A DNA stretch of 64,000 nucleotides, from NCBI RefSeq assembly GCF_001931685.1, contig NZ_MOOY01000001.1:248001-312000 (forward strand), written 5' to 3'. The position numbers and the translations under genes were made by a program. The stretch is from Pararhizobium arenae. GTDB taxonomy: Bacteria > Pseudomonadota > Alphaproteobacteria > Rhizobiales > Rhizobiaceae. This document shows positions 38,539 through 49,881 of the stretch, in pieces (position 1 is the first letter of the stretch; each line of letters starts with the position of its first letter). Under the pieces are notes generated by a model. The model did no database searches, was not told the origin of the DNA, and worked only from the letters and a program-made list of their open reading frames with translations.

Positions 38539-39918
38539 GTGTCGGAATTGCGTCATGCGGTCCACGCGGCTGCGCTCGGCATCGTCCTCTTGTCGTCTCC
38601 TGTTCCGGCCTGGGCCGAAACCATCGCCGGCGCGATGGAAAAAGCGTACGTCAACAACCCGGATCTTAACGCGGCGCGCGCGGCGCTTCGTGCAACCGAC
38701 GAAGGCGTGCCCATTGCCAAGGCCGGCTATCGTCCGCAGATCGAGGCGTCCTTGACCGGTGTTCAAACCCGGTTTGACCGGCAGTTTGCCCCTCCGATCG
38801 ATTATCACACCGGCACCGCCAGCATTACCATTACCCAGCAGATATTTGATGGCTTCCAGACGCTGAACAATGTTCGCGCCGCCGAAGCTGTTGTTTTCTC
38901 AAGTCGCGAAACGCTGAAGGCCAACGAGATTTCGATCCTGCTTGCCGCAGCCCAGTCCTACGCCAACATTGCCCGCGACCAGGACATCGTGAACATTCGC
39001 AAGCAGAACCTCGCCTTTCTGAAAGAGCAGGTGAGGGCGGCGACGTCGCGCTCCGACCTGGGTGAAGGTACGCGCACCGATGTCAGCCAGGCCGAGGCCG
39101 AACTGGCGCAGGCGCAGGCTCTTCTGGTTACGGCGGTATCACAGCTCAAGCAGAGCGAAGCCGCCTACGTCCAGATCGTCGGCGACGCACCCCGCGGCAT
39201 CAAGCAGGCCGGACCGGCCAGCAAGGGAATCCTGAAGAACGTCGATCAAGCCGTAGCGGCTGGTTTGCGAGACCATCCGACAATTGCAGCCGCGCAATAC
39301 AGCGTCGATGCGGCCGGTTACCGTGTCAAATCGGCCGAAGGCACCATGCTGCCGGGTGTGGTCGTGCAAGGTTCGGTTTCTCGCAATACCGGCGATAACC
39401 CGACCGGCTTTACCTCGGATCTTGAGAGCAGTACCGGCTCGATCGTCGCCCGCCTGCAGATTCCGATCTATCAGGGCGGTGCCGAATACGGGCAGATACG
39501 CCAGGCCAAGGAGCGACTGGGCCAGCAGCAGATCCTGGTCGATTCCGCACGGGCCGAAGTGCAGCAGACCATCGTTACCGCCTATGCGCAGCTCGAAGCG
39601 GCCGTCGCAACCATCGCGGCGACGAAGGAGCAGATTTCAGCGTCCCGCCGCGCGCTCGCCGGCGTCATTGATGAGTTGAAGGTCGGTCAGCGCACCACGC
39701 TCGATGTGCTTGACGCGCAGCAGAATGTGCTGGTTGCCCAGGAAAGCCTCGTCACGGCCCAACGCAATGCGGTCGTCGCGAGTTATGGTCTTCTGGCGGC
39801 CATGGGCCGTTTGACGGTCAAGAGCCAGGGATTGCAGGTCGCCGAATACCGGTCGGAGGAACACTACGAGGCCGTCAAGGACAAGTGGTTCGGTCTTCGA
39901 ACGGTGGACGGCAAGTAA
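38539..39918 (+). CDS. tolC: TolC family outer membrane protein
   Basis: Outer-membrane channel of 459 residues for tripartite efflux and type I secretion. Signal peptide MSELRHAVHAAALGIVLLSS ending at AWA, then two OEP repeats rich in coiled-coil helix: first with LRATDEGVPIAKAGYRPQIE and TITQQIFDGFQTLNN, second with VQGSVSRNTGDNP and RLQIPIYQGGAEYGQIRQAK. The start is a GTG at 38539 with GGAG eight bases upstream; an ATG at 38488 has no ribosome site and would spoil the signal peptide. It stands without an efflux pump gene next to it, as a shared TolC does. Confidence 0.9.
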   Translation: MSELRHAVHAAALGIVLLSSPVPAWAETIAGAMEKAYVNNPDLNAARAALRATDEGVPIAKAGYRPQIEASLTGVQTRFDRQFAPPIDYHTGTASITITQQIFDGFQTLNNVRAAEAVVFSSRETLKANEISILLAAAQSYANIARDQDIVNIRKQNLAFLKEQVRAATSRSDLGEGTRTDVSQAEAELAQAQALLVTAVSQLKQSEAAYVQIVGDAPRGIKQAGPASKGILKNVDQAVAAGLRDHPTIAAAQYSVDAAGYRVKSAEGTMLPGVVVQGSVSRNTGDNPTGFTSDLESSTGSIVARLQIPIYQGGAEYGQIRQAKERLGQQQILVDSARAEVQQTIVTAYAQLEAAVATIAATKEQISASRRALAGVIDELKVGQRTTLDVLDAQQNVLVAQESLVTAQRNAVVASYGLLAAMGRLTVKSQGLQVAEYRSEEHYEAVKDKWFGLRTVDGK

Positions 39919-40096
39919 AGCAGGCGCATCGCTAATTCCAGCGATGGGGCCGAAGGTGACGCCGGCAACAAATCTGTGCATGATTCCTGTTAGATGATTC
40001 GCAGCCGTTCGCCTGAAACCGAACTCGCGATAGAGTTCCCGGCGATGATCTTGCTGCGATGTGCCGATACTGGCGACGCAGAAAACGGGGAAGAAT

Positions 40097-40867
40097 ATGG
40101 CACAGCCAAATGTAGCGCGTGAACCGTCGATGGACGAAATCCTGGCCTCGATCCGCAAGATCATCGAGAGCAACGAGCCGGGGCTTCCGGGCTTTCCGGC
40201 CAATGATATCGGCACGGCTCCGTCTTCCCGCAGCTCTTCTCCTGTGGAAGAGGACGTCCATATCGATGATATCCATCTGACGATCGATGACGAGGATCTG
40301 GCCGCGGAATTTGAGGCTGAGGAGCAACGTCTTATGGCTGAGCCGCAGCCTTTGCTGCGGGGTGCTGTGGATGTGGCGCCGAAAGAAGCACCTGCAGGGA
40401 TCGATCAGGCTACGCCACCCCAGTCGCTCGCGGACGTCGCCGCGCGTGTGCGTGCAGCCTCCGAGCGCAACACGCTTGCGCTGCGCTCGAGCGAAGGTGA
40501 AGCAGCCAGTCCGCTTCGCCCGGCAGCGGCTCCATCCGCGCCAAGCAACTTTGTCGAAACTGTTCAGGAGACCGCTTCCGTCACTGCCCTTCGGGTAGAG
40601 ACCGCGAGTGTTTCGGCTGTACCGGCGGCGGTCGAGCAGGAAACCACTGCAATCGTTTCCCCGGAAGTCGGAGCGCAGGTCGCGCGTTCCTTCGACGATC
40701 TTGCGCAGGCTCTCGATGCCGGCCCGCGCCGGTCGTTCGACGAGATCGCCGAAGATATGCTGCGCCCGATGCTGCAGGAGTGGCTGGACGACAATCTTCC
40801 GACGCTTGTGGAGCGTCTTGTGCGCGAAGAGATCGAGCGAGTGGCACGCGGTCCCCGCCGCGGCTGA
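40097..40867 (+). CDS. popZ: Polar organizing protein PopZ family (DUF2497)
   Basis: Protein of 256 residues that forms a polar matrix and anchors chromosome origins. N-terminal motif EPSMDEILASIRKIIESNE, then an acidic Pro/Ala/Glu-rich disordered middle, then the C-terminal oligomerisation helices RSFDEIAEDMLRPMLQEWLD and NLPTLVERLVREEIERVARG. In Agrobacterium PopZ marks the growing pole. ATG at 40097 with GGGGAAG upstream. A powerful terminator follows at 40886 before valS, so the genes are separate units. Confidence 0.93.
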   Translation: MAQPNVAREPSMDEILASIRKIIESNEPGLPGFPANDIGTAPSSRSSSPVEEDVHIDDIHLTIDDEDLAAEFEAEEQRLMAEPQPLLRGAVDVAPKEAPAGIDQATPPQSLADVAARVRAASERNTLALRSSEGEAASPLRPAAAPSAPSNFVETVQETASVTALRVETASVSAVPAAVEQETTAIVSPEVGAQVARSFDDLAQALDAGPRRSFDEIAEDMLRPMLQEWLDDNLPTLVERLVREEIERVARGPRRG

Positions 40868-40885
40868 GAGCGCTTTAAACGGATC

Positions 40886-40926
40886 AAATCAGGCGGGGCA
40901 GGAGGCTGCCCCGCCTGATTTTTTTG
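40886..40926 (+). terminator. Strong rho-independent terminator after popZ
   Basis: AAATCAGGCGGGGCAG pairs with CTGCCCCGCCTGATTT around GAGG, continuing into a T run; about 16 pairs without mismatch. Confidence 0.95.
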
Positions 40927-41039
40927 TCTGTATGCACCATATAAGGCAGGCATGGCCTTCCGGCCGCTCTTATGTTGACTTCCCCGCAGCCTTCCGATTT
41001 ACACAAACGACGATAACAACCAGCAAGTTTGGTCCCAGA

Positions 41040-43880
<2,841 letters not shown>

Positions 43881-43898
43881 GCATCAGCAAAAGAATAT

Positions 43899-43930
43899 GA
43901 AACGGAGCGGCCTGTCGGCCACTCCATTTC
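43899..43930 (+). terminator. Imperfect terminator hairpin after valS
   Basis: Twelve pairs with two mismatches and a TGTC loop, 18 bp after the valS stop; only TATT follows, so efficiency is doubtful. Confidence 0.5.
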
Positions 43931-44034
43931 TATTGGGAATGATTCCATCCGCGCCGCGCCGTTGGGGGCGATCGACCGGCATTTCAACCCCGGAAACGCG
44001 CGGGAAAACAGCGAGATGGCAAAAAGCAGCGTTG

Positions 44035-44063
44035 TTGTGTCGATGTGACACATTTTGTATATT
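44035..44063 (+). promoter_or_regulatory. Predicted promoter of the FadL-type gene
   Basis: TTGTGT (44035-44040), 17-bp spacer, TATATT (44058-44063). The start would be near 44070 with a leader of about 215 nt. The perfect inverted repeat TGTGTC-N5-GACACA (44036-44052) covers the -35 box, and GGAATTATATTCC (44066-44078) covers the start point. Confidence 0.55.
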
Positions 44064-44065
44064 AT

Positions 44066-44121
44066 GGAATTATATTCCAACATTTCCGAAATGTGGCTTT
44101 GTTGTAGGAATTATGTTCCTA
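44066..44121 (+). repeat. Two copies of palindrome GGAATTATRTTCC
   Basis: Copy 1 at 44066-44078 (GGAATTATATTCC), copy 2 at 44107-44119 (GGAATTATGTTCC, flanked by one more matching pair, TA...TA, at 44105-44121). They differ at one central base and lie 41 bp apart centre to centre, close to four helical turns. A third palindrome ACATTTC-C-GAAATGT lies between them at 44080-44094. Confidence 0.7.
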
Positions 44122-44284
44122 AAATGTCCGAATTGGGCGCTGCAAAAGAATTCTTACGTCAATTTTTCGTGACATTTCCACGCGACTGGCCATATTTCGC
44201 GATTTGCTAAGTCGCGAATACTCCCGGTAACGTCAGCGTCAAGGGTCTGCCAGTGCGGGCCTAGACGTTCATGGGGAGGAACAT

Positions 44285-45523
44285 ATGAACAAAAATACGA
44301 CCAAGACGGCGGTGATGACGGCCTTCACGCTCGCCATGGTCGCAGGCACGGCTCAGGCAGGCGGCCTTGAGCGTGGCGGCTACAATATCGATCTCCTGTT
44401 CGATCCGTCCACCTACGCGGCGGAAGCAGCGGCGACCTACGTCAATCCGCAGCGCGAACTGAACAATGTCGTTGATATCAACCCCGCAAATGGCGTTGGT
44501 TCAAACGGCATAGGCGGCGGCGCTACAAATGGTGTCGAAGATTCCGAAGGCTACTGGGTGCCGCGCATTGGCGTAAAGGCCGGTTTCGGCGACAGCATTG
44601 ACTGTATGGCGGATTATTCTCAGCCATGGGGTGCTCACACCAATCCCGGCGCGAACTGGATGGGCGCGAACGACAACATCGAAACTAAGATCGAGAGCGA
44701 CAATTATGCGGCGACCTGCTCCTACAAGTGGGATGTGGGCAAGGGCCAGTTTCGTGTGATTGGCGGTGGCTTCTATCAGGAAGTTGGCGGCTTTAAGGAG
44801 CGTCTCGTTACGCCGGTGTTCGCACCCGGTTTCGATGGTGTCGGCCGGCTCGATCTCGATGGTAGCGGCTGGGGTTGGCGCACGGGTGTAGCCTACGAGG
44901 TCCCGGAATACGCATTGCGTGCAAGCCTTGTCTACAACAGTGCGGTCGATCTCGATAATCTCAAGGGTAGCATCGATCTGTCTGGTGTGCTCCTGCCGAA
45001 CGGCCTTGGCGGCTTCGTACCTGGCACGAAGTATGACGTTTCGAGCTTCGCGTCGATGCCCGACTCCCTGGAGCTCAAGTTCCAGACCGGCATCGCTCCT
45101 GGTTGGCTTGCTTTCGGATCGGTCAAATGGACCGATTGGAGCCAGTTGCAGATCGTTGAGGTCAATCCGACATCTCCGGCTCCGGGCCGCTTGCCCACCA
45201 GTCTTGACCTCCTCTACCGCGACGGTTGGACCGTTACCGGTGGTGTTGGCCACAAGTTCAATGATCAGTGGAGCGGTGCGCTCAGCCTAACATGGGATCG
45301 CGGCACGAGCCATGGTTACGGCAGCCAGACGGATACCTGGACGGTTGGTACAGGCGTTTCCTACGCCCCGACGGAAAATGTCGAGCTTCGCCTTGCTGGT
45401 GCCGTCGGTATCCTGACCAGCGGAAACTCGGCCCCTATGGATGGAAGTTCAGCGGAAGTCACCTACGACTTCGATACCGACATCGTCAGCGCGATTTCCA
45501 CCTCTCTGAAGGTCAAGTTCTAA
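44285..45523 (+). CDS. OmpP1/FadL family outer membrane transporter
   Basis: Outer-membrane beta-barrel of 412 residues related to FadL, which takes up long-chain fatty acids or other hydrophobic compounds. Signal peptide MNKNTTKTAVMTAFTLAMVA ending at AQA; the mature start GGLERGGYNIDLLFDPSTYA holds the N-terminal hatch. The barrel ends with a typical C-terminal strand, AISTSLKVKF (Phe last). GGGGAGG lies eight bases before the ATG. It is monocistronic: long palindrome-rich promoter upstream, clear terminator downstream. Substrate cannot be read from sequence. Confidence 0.88.
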   Translation: MNKNTTKTAVMTAFTLAMVAGTAQAGGLERGGYNIDLLFDPSTYAAEAAATYVNPQRELNNVVDINPANGVGSNGIGGGATNGVEDSEGYWVPRIGVKAGFGDSIDCMADYSQPWGAHTNPGANWMGANDNIETKIESDNYAATCSYKWDVGKGQFRVIGGGFYQEVGGFKERLVTPVFAPGFDGVGRLDLDGSGWGWRTGVAYEVPEYALRASLVYNSAVDLDNLKGSIDLSGVLLPNGLGGFVPGTKYDVSSFASMPDSLELKFQTGIAPGWLAFGSVKWTDWSQLQIVEVNPTSPAPGRLPTSLDLLYRDGWTVTGGVGHKFNDQWSGALSLTWDRGTSHGYGSQTDTWTVGTGVSYAPTENVELRLAGAVGILTSGNSAPMDGSSAEVTYDFDTDIVSAISTSLKVKF

Positions 45524-45538
45524 AATCCAAAAGTCTTG

Positions 45539-45567
45539 AAGCCCGGATCTCGATCCGGGCTTTTTTC
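45539..45567 (+). terminator. Rho-independent terminator of the FadL-type gene
   Basis: AAGCCCGGAT pairs with ATCCGGGCTT around CTCG and runs into TTTTTTCG. Confidence 0.93.
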
Positions 45568-46070
45568 GTTTGGGCTTTTTTCTTGTATTTTCGCAGAAAA
45601 ATCGGGGCGGGCGGTGATGTTCGTTGTGACGATTCAGCAACACATTTTTTCTATAGTCCTACACTAGGTCAGGGCGGTCGATTTTGTCCATTTCCCGCCA
45701 CAAACTGGGAGCACCGATCATGTCTGACAAACGTGCGATAGGTTTTCGACGTACGGCGTTTGAGGTGAAGTGAAGCGTACAATTCCTTTGTACTTTCCCC
45801 GTAAAATATGGCTTTCGACGCTCATGAGCATCGTATGCGATGAACGGGACGGACGACGGAAATGAATGAAAATTTGCGGCTGCGGGGGCAGGCCGTACTC
45901 TCGCCGGAAACAGTTCCTAAGTTTGGGAACCTCAGGTGAAGGGAAGTGAGAGCCAGCGTTCGGACATGATGTCCGTTTTGCTGTTCTACATTGTATCGGG
46001 GTTTTCAACGCCGACACCGACACCCTGAGAGGTGCCATCGGTTTGGAGTTGATGGGAAGAACTGACAAAA
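45568..46070 (+). other. Long upstream region of exoR
   Basis: About 500 bp without a recognised gene. It contains a 17-codon frame with a good ribosome site (45720-45773), the inverted repeats GTACAA-N5-TTGTAC (45777-45793), GCTCATGAGC (45820-45829), CATCG-N4-CGATG (45829-45842) and GTTCC-N8-GGAAC (45913-45930). TATAGT at 45652 could be a -10 box but lacks a good -35. A 116-codon minus-strand frame across the region has no family resemblance. Confidence 0.55.
45720..45773 (+). CDS. Possible 17-residue leader peptide upstream of exoR
   Basis: ATG at 45720 with GGGAG eight bases upstream opens a frame MSDKRAIGFRRTAFEVK ending at TGA 45773. Four of the 17 residues are Arg or Lys within the first eleven. 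The ribosome-site spacing is ideal, but nothing else supports translation, and exoR starts nearly 300 bp later. Treated as a candidate only. Confidence 0.2.
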   Translation: MSDKRAIGFRRTAFEVK

Positions 46071-46868
46071 ATGCTTTTACGTGAATACAAGTCGCTGACG
46101 TTTCTGGTTCTGGGTATGGCGCTCACGCTTGGCGGGCCTGCTGGGCAGGCCTTTGCATTCGATCCCAATTCCGGCGTTTCCAAGGAATCCGGTCCCTTCG
46201 CACTCTTCAAGTTCGGTTTTTCTGCCTATAAGGATGGCCGCAAGGACGAAGCGATGGAGGCTTATCGCTACGCCGCGGAAAAAGGCCACACCGGTTCCCG
46301 CTGGGCTTTGGCAAATATGTATGCCGATGGCGATGGTGTTGCCGAAAACGACCTCGAGGCTTTCAAGATCTACAGCGAGATCGCCCAGAAAGGCATTGAG
46401 CCCGGCTCAGAAGACACAGGCTTCTTCGTCAATGCGCTGATCTCCCTTGCCGGTTACTACCGCCGCGGTATTCCCGATAGCCCGGTCAAATCCGACCTCA
46501 CGCAGGCGCGCCAGCTCTATTTCCAGGCGGCTTCCACTTTCGGCGTGCCGGAAGCCCAGTTCCAGCTTGCCAAGATGCTGCTTTCCGGCGATGGCGGCAG
46601 CGTGAATGTTCAGCAGGCGAAAAAATGGCTCAACCGCGCCCGCAAAAGCGGCCATGCCGGCGCCATGGGTGTGTTCGGCGACGTGATCTTTCAGGAAGGG
46701 CAGGTTGTCCGCGGGCTGGCCTATATGACGGCGGCCTTGGACCAGTGTACCCCCAAGGACCGCACATGGCTGCAGCCCTTGCAGGAGCAGGCGTTTTCCC
46801 TCGCAAGCGAAAATGACCGGCGCGCAGCCATCACGATGTCCCAGAGCATGCATCTCGACGCCGATTGA
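46071..46868 (+). CDS. exoR: Exopolysaccharide production regulator ExoR (Sel1 repeats)
   Basis: Periplasmic protein of 265 residues. In Sinorhizobium and Agrobacterium ExoR binds and holds back the sensor ExoS (ChvG); its proteolysis, for instance in acid, releases ExoS/ChvI signalling, raising succinoglycan and changing motility and virulence. Signal peptide MLLREYKSLTFLVLGMALTL ending near AFA (residue 29); the mature protein begins FDPNSGVSKESGPFALFKFG, highly like known ExoR. Sel1-like repeats follow (AAEKGHTGSRWALANMYADG; FGVPEAQFQLAKMLLSGDGG; ARKSGHAGAMGVFGDVIFQE). No exoS or chvI gene is nearby. Confidence 0.94.
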   Translation: MLLREYKSLTFLVLGMALTLGGPAGQAFAFDPNSGVSKESGPFALFKFGFSAYKDGRKDEAMEAYRYAAEKGHTGSRWALANMYADGDGVAENDLEAFKIYSEIAQKGIEPGSEDTGFFVNALISLAGYYRRGIPDSPVKSDLTQARQLYFQAASTFGVPEAQFQLAKMLLSGDGGSVNVQQAKKWLNRARKSGHAGAMGVFGDVIFQEGQVVRGLAYMTAALDQCTPKDRTWLQPLQEQAFSLASENDRRAAITMSQSMHLDAD

Positions 46869-46918
46869 CGTCGTCGATCGGGAGGGCTCCCCGGACGGTG
46901 AGGCGGCCTGTTGGCGCT

Positions 46919-47710
46919 TTACGGCGCCTCGAATGCGAATTGCCCGATCACAGGCACATGGTCCGAGGGCTTTTCCCAGCCGCGAACGTGTTTGTCGATG
47001 GACGTCGATACGAGCTTGTCGAGGGCTTCGGCCGATAGCATCAGGTGGTCGATCCTGATCCCATAATTCTTCGGCCAGCATCCGGCCTGATAATCCCAGA
47101 ATGTATAGAGCGGAACGGTATCGTTGGTGGCCCGCACGGCGTCGGTGAAGCCGAGATTTTCCAGGCCGCGGAACGCGTTGCGGGTTTCTGGCAGGAACAG
47201 GGCGTCATTCTCCCATACCTTCACATCCCAGCAGTCGTGCGGTTCGGGAATGACGTTGTAGTCGCCCGCGAGGATCAGTGGTTCTTCCAGGGCCAGGCGT
47301 TCGCGGGCATGGGCCTGCAGGCGGTGCATCCACGCAAGTTTGTAGCTGTACTTTTCGGTTCCGGTGGGATTGCCGTTCGGCAGGTAAATCGAGCACACGC
47401 GGATCACGCCGCCCTTGACGGAAAAAACGCCCTCGATGAAGCGCGACTGAAGATCCTCTTCATCGCCCGGCAGACCACGGATGACCTCGTCCGGCTTCAT
47501 GAGCGATAGAATGGCAACGCCGTTGAATCCCTTCTGGCCGTGGGTTTCGACATGGTAGCCAAGTGCCTCGATCTCAGCCCGGGGAAAACCTTCGTCGATC
47601 GTCTTGATCTCCTGCAGGCAGACGATGTCCACCTTGCTTTCCTTCAGCCACGCAACCAGGGAATCGATACGGGCGCGCACGCCGTTGATATTCCAGGTCG
47701 CGATTTTCAT
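46919..47710 (-). CDS. xthA: Exodeoxyribonuclease III
   Basis: AP endonuclease / 3'-5' exonuclease of 263 residues for base-excision repair. It begins MKIATWNINGVRARIDSLVA; metal and catalytic parts are CLQEIKTIDEGFP (Glu), AGDYNVIPEPHDCWDVKVWE (Asp-Asn), and the closing IDHLMLS ... SDHVPV (Asp-His). The ATG at 47708-47710 is preferred to one three codons upstream because AGGA then lies eight bases away. Convergent with exoR (50-bp gap). Confidence 0.95.
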   Translation of the reverse strand: MKIATWNINGVRARIDSLVAWLKESKVDIVCLQEIKTIDEGFPRAEIEALGYHVETHGQKGFNGVAILSLMKPDEVIRGLPGDEEDLQSRFIEGVFSVKGGVIRVCSIYLPNGNPTGTEKYSYKLAWMHRLQAHARERLALEEPLILAGDYNVIPEPHDCWDVKVWENDALFLPETRNAFRGLENLGFTDAVRATNDTVPLYTFWDYQAGCWPKNYGIRIDHLMLSAEALDKLVSTSIDKHVRGWEKPSDHVPVIGQFAFEAP

Positions 47711-47883
47711 GTCGGTCATCCTATTCAGTCAAAATAGTATCGAGATGAAGGCTTGCCGGTGCACGCAGCAGCCTGTCGTCCCTTGCCCTGCCTGTTCTAT
47801 CTTTGGCGGAGGCCTTTGACAAACACGAAGTCCATGATTCCAGTGGCAATTGCCTCGCCGGATTGAGGCTCTATAGTCTGTCC

Positions 47884-49341
47884 ATGATCGACACGCTCGT
47901 TGCCTACTGGCCGCACTTTCTCGCCGTTCTTTCGGTGGTTCTTGGCGTGCCCGCCGCCATTCACGCCACCATGACCAAGCAGGAAGTTCGCTCGGCCTTA
48001 GGGTGGGTGGGCATCATCATTCTCTCACCGATCCTCGGGGCAGTTGTGTATGCCATCGCCGGCATAAACCGCATGCGTCGTTCCTCCATCGAGTTGCAGA
48101 GATTGCAACTGCGTGATCGCGGCCCGGAACCGGAGGACGAATATGACGTCACCGGTGAAAGTGTCGCGCGTCGTTTCGGGCAGCGTTTCGCATCAATGAA
48201 ACTGTTGGGCGACAAGGTCAGTCGCCATGGCATGTGCACAGGCAATCGTATCGTCCTGCTGAGCGGCGGCGATATGGCCTATGACGCGATGCTGGGCGCA
48301 ATCCACCGCGCGCAGCGCTCCATTCTGCTGGAGACCTATATTTTCGATCGTGATCCGATCGGCCTTCGGTTTGCAGATGCGCTGATCGCGGCTGCAGGGC
48401 GCGGGGTCGAGGTGAGGGTGCTGATCGACGCGGTCGGTGCGCGCTACTCTGTACCAAGCATCGTCGGACATCTGCAGGATGGCGGGGTCACCGTTCGCGT
48501 CTTTAACGGCAACATCGTCATGGGGCTTCGGTTGCCCTATGCGAACCTGCGCACGCACCGCAAGATTCTGGTGATTGATGGCGCAACGGCATTTACCGGC
48601 GGCATGAACATCCGCGCCGGCTTCACAACGGAGTTCGCTGGCGAGGCGAGGGCGCGCGACACGCATTTCAAGGTGGAGGGCGCGGTCGTTGCCGACCTCT
48701 TCGAAGTGGCAGAGGAGGACTGGCACTTTTCAAGCCGCGAGGTTCTCGAAGGCGAGGCCTGGAGTGTGCGCCGCAGCATCGGCCGGCGGTCGTCCACACT
48801 GATGCGCGTTGTGCCTTCAGGGCCGGACAGGACCAATGAGGCTAACCAGAAAATGCTGATGGGCGCCTTTTCCATCGCGAGGAACAGTATTCTCATCATG
48901 TCCCCATATTTTCTTCCCGATCGCGAATTGATCAGCGCACTGGTGACCGCCGCCATGCGCGGCGTCGATGTCGAGATCGTGGTGCCGGCTGTCAACAATC
49001 TGACCCTTGTTGATCGCGCCATGACGGCACAGTTCGACCAGTTGCTGAAAGGGGGCTGCCGTATCTGGCGTGCGACCGGCCCGTTCAACCATTCGAAGCT
49101 GATGACGATCGACGGGCGGTGGTCTTATGTGGGCTCGTCCAACCTTGATCCGCGCTCGCTGCGTCTCAATTTCGAAATCGATCTGGAGGTCATGGATCCG
49201 GCATTTTCACAGCAAGTTGCCGGCCAAATCCGGCCGCTCCTGGCGCAAGCTCAGCCTGTCACGCTCGCCAGTTTGCGCGCGCAACCTTTCGCCACGAGGC
49301 TTCTCAACAGGGTTCTTTGGTTAGGGTCGCCCTATTTGTAA
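47884..49341 (+). CDS. cls: Cardiolipin synthase / phospholipase D-like protein
   Basis: Membrane enzyme of 485 residues that makes cardiolipin from phosphatidylglycerol. Two N-terminal membrane helices (from WPHFLAVLSVVLGVPAAIHA), then two HKD catalytic motifs: THRKILVIDGATAFTGGMN with His225, Lys227, Asp232, and NHSKLMTIDGRWSYVGSSNL with His403, Lys405, Asp410. The layout equals bacterial ClsA. The ATG at 47884 starts the protein right before the first helix; a longer reading is polar and lacks support. It ends 15 bp from the convergent erpA stop. Confidence 0.93.
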   Translation: MIDTLVAYWPHFLAVLSVVLGVPAAIHATMTKQEVRSALGWVGIIILSPILGAVVYAIAGINRMRRSSIELQRLQLRDRGPEPEDEYDVTGESVARRFGQRFASMKLLGDKVSRHGMCTGNRIVLLSGGDMAYDAMLGAIHRAQRSILLETYIFDRDPIGLRFADALIAAAGRGVEVRVLIDAVGARYSVPSIVGHLQDGGVTVRVFNGNIVMGLRLPYANLRTHRKILVIDGATAFTGGMNIRAGFTTEFAGEARARDTHFKVEGAVVADLFEVAEEDWHFSSREVLEGEAWSVRRSIGRRSSTLMRVVPSGPDRTNEANQKMLMGAFSIARNSILIMSPYFLPDRELISALVTAAMRGVDVEIVVPAVNNLTLVDRAMTAQFDQLLKGGCRIWRATGPFNHSKLMTIDGRWSYVGSSNLDPRSLRLNFEIDLEVMDPAFSQQVAGQIRPLLAQAQPVTLASLRAQPFATRLLNRVLWLGSPYL

Positions 49342-49356
49342 GGTGCGGAGACCCCG

Positions 49357-49692
49357 CTAGATCGAAAAACTCGTGCCGCATCCGCAGCTTGCGACCGCAT
49401 TCGGATTCTTGATCTGAAAGGATTGCCCCATCAGATTGTCGATGAAGTCGATTTCGGAGCCGCCCATATAGACGAGCGAGAGGCTGTCGATCAGCACTTT
49501 TGCCTCACCCTTTTCAAGGACGAGGTCGTCATCGCCGGCCGCCGCGTCCACCAGATCGAATTTGTAGGAGAAGCCTGAACAGCCCCCGCCTTCAACGGAA
49601 ACCCGCATGGCGGTTTTGTCCATGTCCTTCTTTAAGATCGCGGCGATGCGCTTTGCGGCGGCATCGGAAAGGGTGACTGTTTCGGTTGTCAT
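49357..49692 (-). CDS. erpA: Iron-sulfur cluster insertion protein ErpA
   Basis: A-type Fe-S carrier of 111 residues that delivers clusters to target enzymes. The three cluster Cys are present: Cys38 in VEGGGCSGFSYKF and Cys103/Cys105 in ASCGCGTSFSI. ATG at 49690-49692 has AGGAGG seven bases upstream, which rules out the longer reading from 49758. Divergent from dgt (about 190 bp). Other isc/suf genes are not in the window. Confidence 0.93.
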   Translation of the reverse strand: MTTETVTLSDAAAKRIAAILKKDMDKTAMRVSVEGGGCSGFSYKFDLVDAAAGDDDLVLEKGEAKVLIDSLSLVYMGGSEIDFIDNLMGQSFQIKNPNAVASCGCGTSFSI

Positions 49693-49881
49693 ATTGCCTC
49701 CTGCCGGGGTCAAGATCCGGAGAGATTCGTTCATTGCGTTCTGCCTGTTACGGCACAAGGTTGAATCCGGCGCTCAAGCGGTGTTCTCAAGTTATTGATT
49801 TTACAATACTTGGAACGGTTCGCCCGCGTGCGGCTTTCTAACGTTGCCCACTATAGGTATGAAGGCTTTGATATTGCGTCA

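Larger units (their letters stand above)
43881..44284 (+). other. AT-rich regulatory region between valS and the FadL-type gene
   Basis: 404 bp without a credible gene. It starts with an imperfect hairpin (43899-43930: GAAACGGAGCGGCC against GGCCACTCCATTTC, two mismatches, loop TGTC), probably the valS terminator. From about 44030 it is AT-rich and packed with inverted repeats around a predicted promoter: TGTGTC-N5-GACACA, GGAATTATATTCC, ACATTTC-C-GAAATGT, TAGGAATTATGTTCCTA, AAGAATTCTT, and TTCGCGA-N9-TCGCGAA (44196-44218). Confidence 0.7.

Noticed and set aside
45926-45964. Possible EcfG general-stress promoter (GGAAC ... CGTT) before exoR
   Set aside because: GGAAC and CGTT are about 26 bp apart; the element needs about 16-17 bp.
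45718-46068. A 116-codon minus-strand frame upstream of exoR
   Set aside because: No ribosome site, no family resemblance, and its composition is that of random DNA; it covers the exoR promoter region.
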